This document shows positions 48,748 through 52,589 of a stretch of DNA of 52,589 bases, piece by piece. Below the pieces are notes generated by a model, which saw only the letters and a program-made list of their open reading frames with translations, was not told where the DNA came from and ran no database searches. Origin of the DNA: Jiangella endophytica. GTDB lineage: Bacteria > Actinomycetota > Actinomycetes > Jiangellales > Jiangellaceae. The DNA lies in NCBI RefSeq assembly GCF_003427025.1, contig NZ_QVAI01000030.1, forward strand, positions 1 through 52,589, in the 5' to 3' direction. The position numbers and the translations under genes are program-made. Positions within the stretch are counted from its first letter, which is position 1; each line of letters begins with the position of its first letter.

Positions 48748-49917
48748 TCACGCGTCCCGCATGGTGGCGATGACACCGTCGAGAACCCGTTCACAGGTGC
48801 GGATCTGCTCGATCGAGACGTACTCGTCGGCGATGTGCGCCTGCTCGATATGGCCCGGTCCGCACACCACGGTGTCGATGCCGACTGAGGAGAAGAAGCC
48901 GGCCTCGGTGCCGAAGGCCACCTTGACACCCGGCGCCTCCGCACCGGCCGCGGTCAACACATCGACGAGCGCGGAGTCCGTCGTCGCCGTCAGTCCGGGC
49001 GCCTGCGCGAGTACCGTCACGTCGATGCCGGTGCTCGGGTGGCGTTCCCGCATCGCGGCCTCGACCTGCCCTGCCCGCTCCCGGATGCGTGCCACGACGT
49101 CGTCAGACTCCACGCCGTCGATCGTGCGGAGGTCGAACCTGATCTCGCACTCCCCGGGCACCGTCGTGCTGAAGCTGCCACCGTTCAGATAGTCGACACT
49201 GATGGTGCTGAACGGCACCGTGTAGCCGCCGTCGAAGGGACCCTCGCGCTCGAACTCCTCGGCGAGCTCCTGGACGAACGTGATCACCTGCGCGCCGTGG
49301 AAGGCGGCGCTGACCAGGTGCGGTGCCATGGAGGAGTGTCCGGGCAGCCCACGCACGACGATCCGGGCCAGGGTGATGCTCTTGTGCGCGGCGACGACCG
49401 CCATCCCCGTGGGTTCGCCCACGATGCAGCGCGCCGGTGTCAGACCGAGATCGCGCAGATCACCGACGATCTGAGCGCCGCCGAACAGGCCGACCTCCTC
49501 GTCGTAGGTGAGCGCGAAGTGGACGGGTTCGCGCAGAGGTGCCTCCAGCATCGTCGGCACCGCCGCCAGCGCCACCGCGAGGAACGACTTCATGTCGGAC
49601 GTCCCTCGACCGTAGATCCGACCGTCGCGGACGGTCGCCGCGAACGGGTCGCTCGTCCACTCCTGCCCCTCCGTCGGCACGACGTCGGTGTGCCCGGACA
49701 GGACGAGTCCACCGTCCATCGAGCCGTCCGCCGCGGGCAGGGTCGCGACGAGGTTGGCCTTGTCCCCGGTCACGTCCGGTCGGACCGCGGTCACGAAGCC
49801 CGCCGTATCGAGGCGATCGGCCACCTCGTGGATGAGCGGAAGATTGGAGTGCCGGCTCACGGTGTCGAAGCCGATGAGGCGCTCCATCCACTCGATGGAC
49901 CGGGGCAGCTCACTCAC
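48748..49917 (-). CDS. M20 family deacetylase (ArgE-like acetylornithine deacetylase)
   Basis: 389 aa from GTG 49917, preferred because AAGGAGA lies 8 nt upstream. Binuclear zinc site residues: LSGHTDVVPT (His, Asp), GRGTSDMKSFLAVAL (Asp), LTYDEEVGLFGG (Glu-Glu), VGEPTGM, and the final His in IEQAH. The lid domain has GLPGHSSMAPH. ArgE-type enzymes hydrolyse N-acyl-L-amino acids, most often N-acetylornithine. No arginine biosynthesis genes are nearby and an importer is coupled, so scavenging of acylated amino acids is more likely than biosynthesis. Confidence 0.9.
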   Translation of the reverse strand: MSELPRSIEWMERLIGFDTVSRHSNLPLIHEVADRLDTAGFVTAVRPDVTGDKANLVATLPAADGSMDGGLVLSGHTDVVPTEGQEWTSDPFAATVRDGRIYGRGTSDMKSFLAVALAAVPTMLEAPLREPVHFALTYDEEVGLFGGAQIVGDLRDLGLTPARCIVGEPTGMAVVAAHKSITLARIVVRGLPGHSSMAPHLVSAAFHGAQVITFVQELAEEFEREGPFDGGYTVPFSTISVDYLNGGSFSTTVPGECEIRFDLRTIDGVESDDVVARIRERAGQVEAAMRERHPSTGIDVTVLAQAPGLTATTDSALVDVLTAAGAEAPGVKVAFGTEAGFFSSVGIDTVVCGPGHIEQAHIADEYVSIEQIRTCERVLDGVIATMRDA

Positions 49918-50066
49918 GGGGTCTCCTTCGTCCGAGGCGTCGGGTGCACCCGGTGACTCCATGTCCCGCGTGGGGCCGGCCGAGTCGTCCTTACGCTAGG
50001 AACGTCGTGAGGTCTGGCTCACAGATCAGCGGAATCCATCAGAATACGGGTCGTCGGAGGTAGTTC

Positions 50067-51068
50067 ATGCCGATCTCAGTCCTGTCCGAGGAGGATCTGA
50101 CCCTTCTGCACGCGCTGCAGATTCATCCTCGCGCCACCTGGACGGCATTGTCGGACGTGCTGGAACGCTCACCGGCGGCGCTGGCCGCTCGATGGTCCCG
50201 GCTGCGTTCCTCGGGGCTGGCATGGGTGACGGTGCACCCGGTCATCCGCGGGTCCGGAACGCAGATGGCCTTCGTCGAGGTCGACTGCCTGCCAACACGA
50301 CGCGACAGTGTCCTCGAAACCCTCAGCGCCTCACCTGAGATCATCTCGATCGAGATCTCGGCTCGAGGGAGGGATCTGTTCCTGACCGTCGTGAGCTCGG
50401 ACTGGACCGCACTTTCCGACCTCATCTTGACGCGACTCCAGGTCGACGGGATCCTGCGGCACCGCGCGAGTCTTGTCACCGCGATCCACCAGGAGGGAAG
50501 CGACTGGCGTCTGGATGCGCTGAACAGTGAGCAGATCGCAGCTGTGACACGTATCGAGGCGACCGACACACCCTGCGCGGCGCGTGAAGGGCCGGTCGAC
50601 ACCGGTCTCCTCGATTTCCTGGTCGCGGACGGACGGATGACGTTCACCGAACTCGCCCGGGTGAGTGGCCGTTCCACCTCGAGTGTGCGCCGCCAGTTCT
50701 CCAAACTGGTGGCATCGGACAGCATGCGCTTCCGATGCGAGGTTTCGCAGGAAAGCTCGCGCTGGCCGATCTGCTGCACCTGGTTCTGTCGGGTCGACCC
50801 GCGCCAGCACGCTGAGACGGCTCAGTTCCTGCGGACGGTTCCTGAGATCCGTGGCTGCTTCTCGGTGGCGGGGGACGCGAACTTCATGTTCACGGCGTGG
50901 ACGCGTTCAGTCGGCGACCTGCTGCGCATCGAGCGGCACATCGCTCAGGCACGTCCCACGCTGCGGCTGGTCGACAGCGCCGTGGCGCTAGCGACCCGGA
51001 AGCGGTTGGGCTGGCTGCTCGACGCCGCGGGTTGCGCGACGGGCGAGATCGTGGCACCCAGGTTCTAA
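50067..51068 (+). CDS. Lrp/AsnC family regulator, tandem two-unit form
   Basis: 333 aa from ATG 50067, roughly twice the usual Lrp length. Unit 1: HTH DLTLLHALQIHPRATWTALSDVLERSPAALAARWSRLRSSGL plus a RAM-like domain (TQMAFVEVDCLPTRRDSVLETLSASPEIISIEISARGRDLFLTVVSSD). Unit 2: HTH DTGLLDFLVADGRMTFTELARVSGRSTSSVRRQFSKLV plus RAM-like RVDPRQHAETAQFLRTVPEIRGCFSVAGDANFMFTAWTRSVGDLL. Divergent from the M20-MHS operon (149-bp region), which it most likely controls in response to an amino acid. Confidence 0.9.
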   Translation: MPISVLSEEDLTLLHALQIHPRATWTALSDVLERSPAALAARWSRLRSSGLAWVTVHPVIRGSGTQMAFVEVDCLPTRRDSVLETLSASPEIISIEISARGRDLFLTVVSSDWTALSDLILTRLQVDGILRHRASLVTAIHQEGSDWRLDALNSEQIAAVTRIEATDTPCAAREGPVDTGLLDFLVADGRMTFTELARVSGRSTSSVRRQFSKLVASDSMRFRCEVSQESSRWPICCTWFCRVDPRQHAETAQFLRTVPEIRGCFSVAGDANFMFTAWTRSVGDLLRIERHIAQARPTLRLVDSAVALATRKRLGWLLDAAGCATGEIVAPRF

Positions 51069-51133
51069 TACTGCAACGGCACCTGATCATCAGTGAGTGG
51101 ATCATGGTCGTCGTGGTGGTGGGATGTCTCGCG

Positions 51134-51297
51134 TCACGTAGTCGGCAGGCATTGATCTTGGTTGAGGGTGGGCGTGGCGGGGTCGGCCGGGCCAGATGGA
51201 CGCCCTGGGGCCGGTTCCAGGCGATGGCCTCGTGCGGGCGGGTCTGGTTGTACTCGATCCGGTAGTCCTCGGCGTGTTTGGCCAGCATCAACGCGTT
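51134..51297 (-). pseudogene. 3' end of an IS transposase fused to the integrase
   Basis: From about 51297 on the minus strand the sequence reads ALMLAKHAEDYRIEYNQTRPHEAIAWNRPQ.., the characteristic C-terminal tail of DDE transposases of the IS3/IS481 type (YNxxRPHEAL..NRPxxVH). After the GVHL residues the frame changes, and ADPATPTLNQDQCLPTT with TGA at 51134 continues the tail. The remaining transposase is absent. The downstream bases to about 51070, including ACTGCAACGGCACCTGATCATCAG (split here as ACTGCAACGGCAC and CTGATCATCAG), may be the IS end. Confidence 0.7.
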
Positions 51298-52170
51298 GAC
51301 CGCGGTCGCGACGGTGCGGCGGAAGGCGTGCGGTGTGACGCCGTCGATCTCGGCCAGTTTCATGACGCGACGCAACTGGCGCCGCACGTTGTTCGGCGTC
51401 AGCGGTGTCCCGTTGCGACTGCAGAACAGCAGCGCCTCCGGGGACCGCTCCCCCATCACTGCGAGCCGCTGGCGCACCGCTTCGGCCGCATAGGACGGCA
51501 GCGCCACGATCCGACGGGACTTGGCGGTCTTCGGGTGGTCCTGCCGGTGAGCGGGCTCGCCACAGCGGGTCACGATGGTTCCGGCGATCCGCAGTGTCGG
51601 AGGCGAGCCGGCGACGTCGACGTCGCAGCGCCGGATCGCCAGCACCTCCCCGATGCGGGCAGACGAACCCAGCATGACCTCGATGATCTGGCCGAGCTGA
51701 CCATCGGGACGCGGCCCGGACCGCGACAGCCCGGACTCCCAGTGCCGGACGGCGTCGACCTCGGCGACCGTGAGCGCATCCGGAGTCGACGGAGTGCGGT
51801 GCAGGCGGGCGATATGGTCCATCGGGTTCCTGGGGAGAATCTCGTGCCGCACCGCCAGCGCGAGCGCAAGGCGGAGGACGACGCGGGCGTGCTTGGCGCG
51901 GCTGTAGCTCTGTTTGGCCAGCTGCTTGATGAATCGGTCGCATCTGGCGACGCCGATCTCGCGGAGCGTGAGCTCGGCGAAGGCCGGCAGGACGAGGGTG
52001 CGCATGTCGCGCTCGTAGAGTTGGCGCGTGGACGGTGACAGCCGGTCCTCGAGGTCGAGGTCTTCGAGCCAGTACTCCACGAGGGCGGGGAACCCGCTGT
52101 CCGGTGTGAGTTGGGTGAACGAGCCCTGGAACAGCGACCGCTCGGACAGCTTCAGCCGGGGCCTAGGCAT
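51298..52170 (-). pseudogene. int: Tyrosine-type site-specific integrase, C-terminally truncated
   Basis: Starts at ATG 52170 (MPRPRLKLSERSLFQGSFTQ). SAM-like core-binding domain about residues 25-115, catalytic domain with Arg172 (SSARIGEVLAIRR), Lys214/Lys217 (HPKTAKSRRIV) and the His281-x-x-Arg284 box (TPHAFRRTVATAV). The family continues with a second His/Trp and the nucleophile Tyr about 35 residues later; instead the sequence switches at about residue 292 to a transposase tail and runs on in frame to 50890. Without the Tyr it cannot make the covalent DNA link. Starts 6 nt after the xis gene. Confidence 0.85.
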
Positions 52171-52176
52171 CGCGGA

Positions 52177-52395
52177 TCACCCCGCCCCGGGCTCGCGCTG
52201 CGCGGCCAGCCACGCCCGCACGTCCGAGACCGCGAACTTGAGCCGCTTCCCGAACCGATGCGCCGGCGGACCCTTCCCGTGGGTGCGCCAGTCGTAGATC
52301 GTCGTCACCGGGACGCCGAGGTACTCGGCCAGCTCCTCGATGTCGATGAGTGGTTCCAGACTCCACGGGCCCGAAGGCTCCGCCATATCGTCCAT
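52177..52395 (-). CDS. xis: Excisionase-like helix-turn-helix protein
   Basis: 72 aa from ATG 52395 (MDDMAEPSGPWSLEPLID). MerR-like winged HTH of the excisionase family: IEELAEYLGVPVTTIYDWRTHGKGPPAHRFGKRLKFAVSDVRAWLAAQ. Located between the tRNA-Pro terminator and the integrase, the usual place of a recombination directionality factor. Longer starts exist (52437), and no clear Shine-Dalgarno decides between them. Confidence 0.85.
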   Translation of the reverse strand: MDDMAEPSGPWSLEPLIDIEELAEYLGVPVTTIYDWRTHGKGPPAHRFGKRLKFAVSDVRAWLAAQREPGAG

Positions 52396-52542
52396 GCCGG
52401 CCAGGTGCATGGCCGACGCCCTGACGACCAGGGCCATCGACAGCCGACCCGCAGTGACCGAGCACGACGCGATGAGGCGCCGCTGAGCGGCGGGGTTGGT
52501 GATGGGTTTTCGATGGGCGGTTCACATTCCACCTGCCAGGAA

Positions 52543-52571
52543 GGTCCTGGGAACCGCCAGCTACCAGGACC
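52543..52571 (-). terminator. tRNA-Pro terminator hairpin
   Basis: GGTCCTGG (52543-52550) and CCAGGACC (52564-52571) form a perfect 8-bp stem with a 13-nt loop, six bases after the tRNA 3' end on the minus strand. Its counterpart at 46471-46499 has one mismatch. Confidence 0.6.
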
Positions 52572-52577
52572 TATCTG

Positions 52578-52589
52578 TCGGGCTGACAG
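52578..52589 (-). tRNA. tRNA-Pro(GGG), 3' end only (gene continues outside window)
   Basis: Minus strand CTGT, acceptor strand CAGCCCG and discriminator A are the last bases of a tRNA whose T arm is seen in full in the duplicate at 46506-46537 (GCAGGTTCAAATCCTGT). The combination AGGGGTCGCAGGTTCAAAT with acceptor end CAGCCCGA is that of actinobacterial tRNA-Pro(GGG). The anticodon is not in the window, so the isotype is inferred. Confidence 0.65.

Larger units (their letters stand above)
46506..52578. mobile_element. 6.07-kb genomic island integrated in tRNA-Pro
   Basis: Bounded by tRNA-Pro 3'-end copies at 46506 and 52578. Contents from the tRNA inward on the right: tRNA-Pro (partly outside window), excisionase, tyrosine integrase, two-unit Lrp/AsnC regulator, M20 deacetylase, MHS transporter, and a stretch of gene remnants. 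The int-xis pair beside the intact tRNA is the usual layout of integrative elements. Loss of the integrase C-terminus suggests that it can no longer move unaided. No conjugation or replication genes are seen. Confidence 0.75.
52513..52589. repeat. Right direct repeat of the tRNA-Pro island
   Basis: 77 nt at the window edge matching 46441-46517 without gaps (64 identical positions). It covers the tRNA 3' end, the terminator stem and about 30 nt beyond. The repeat certainly extends further into the tRNA outside the window. Confidence 0.8.

Noticed and set aside
1..52589. CRISPR arrays
   Set aside because: No regularly spaced 20-40 nt direct repeats were seen; the repeats present are promoter cassettes, attachment sites and gene remnants.

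Overview
This is a high-GC, strand-switching, densely packed actinobacterial chromosome segment, with many GTG/TTG starts and 4-nt start/stop overlaps. The left edge carries the order pgsA-like / DUF881 / small basic protein / DUF881 that is known from Actinomycetota (the Mycobacterium Rv1822-Rv1825 order). I cannot assign a genus from sequence alone. A non-mycobacterial, Streptomyces- or Jiangella-like actinomycete is my guess.

Layout. 0-2.6 kb: envelope/division-linked block on the minus strand. 2.8-4.9 kb: MarR regulator coupled to a 14-TM drug exporter, closed by a long perfect hairpin. 5.0-9.2 kb: VOC protein, membrane protein, GCS2-type ligase and a Tat-exported PHP phosphoesterase. 9.2-14.2 kb: BlaI repressor with M56 peptidase, divergent from a heterodimeric ABC exporter. 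14.4-22.3 kb: metabolic genes, then a group of XRE regulators with SnoaL, VOC and membrane proteins. 22.3-27.3 kb: SNF2-type helicase, a hairpin-rich intergenic region, a DJ-1/PfpI protein, and a two-gene MerR/HEAT-repeat operon with a textbook MerR promoter.

27.3-37.0 kb is a complete glycopeptide (vancomycin-type) resistance locus: vanK-GNAT, murF (divergent), vanH-vanA-vanX-murG-like, vanRS (opposite strand) and vanY. VanH makes D-lactate, VanA (His244) makes D-Ala-D-Lac, VanX destroys D-Ala-D-Ala and VanY trims pentapeptides. The extra MurF and MurG paralogues look like dedicated enzymes for depsipeptide precursors, and VanK is the cross-bridge Fem transferase for them. The most striking observation is that four transcription units (vanK, murF, vanHAX, vanY) each start with a copy of the same 63-64 nt promoter cassette (core ATATCGTCGGC[A/G]TA), at fixed distance from a start codon. 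The cassette continues into the first codons of a shared leader. In front of vanK and murF the leader is a short separate peptide whose stop overlaps the next start. In vanH and vanY it is fused in frame to the enzyme.

37.1-42.8 kb: a LuxR-LAL regulator followed by SnoaL, FAD monooxygenase and SDR genes. From 42.9 kb on the sequence becomes accessory: degenerate repeated remnants, a lower-GC DUF4062 protein ending in a perfect 19-bp palindrome, and a 6.07-kb genomic island inserted in the 3' end of a tRNA-Pro(GGG) gene. The island has direct repeats at 46441-46517 and 52513-52589. It carries an MHS transporter, an M20 deacetylase, a two-unit Lrp/AsnC regulator, an excisionase and a tyrosine integrase. 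The integrase C-terminus, including the catalytic tyrosine, has been replaced by a transposase tail, so the island is probably immobile. No CRISPR array, rRNA or complete tRNA is visible.
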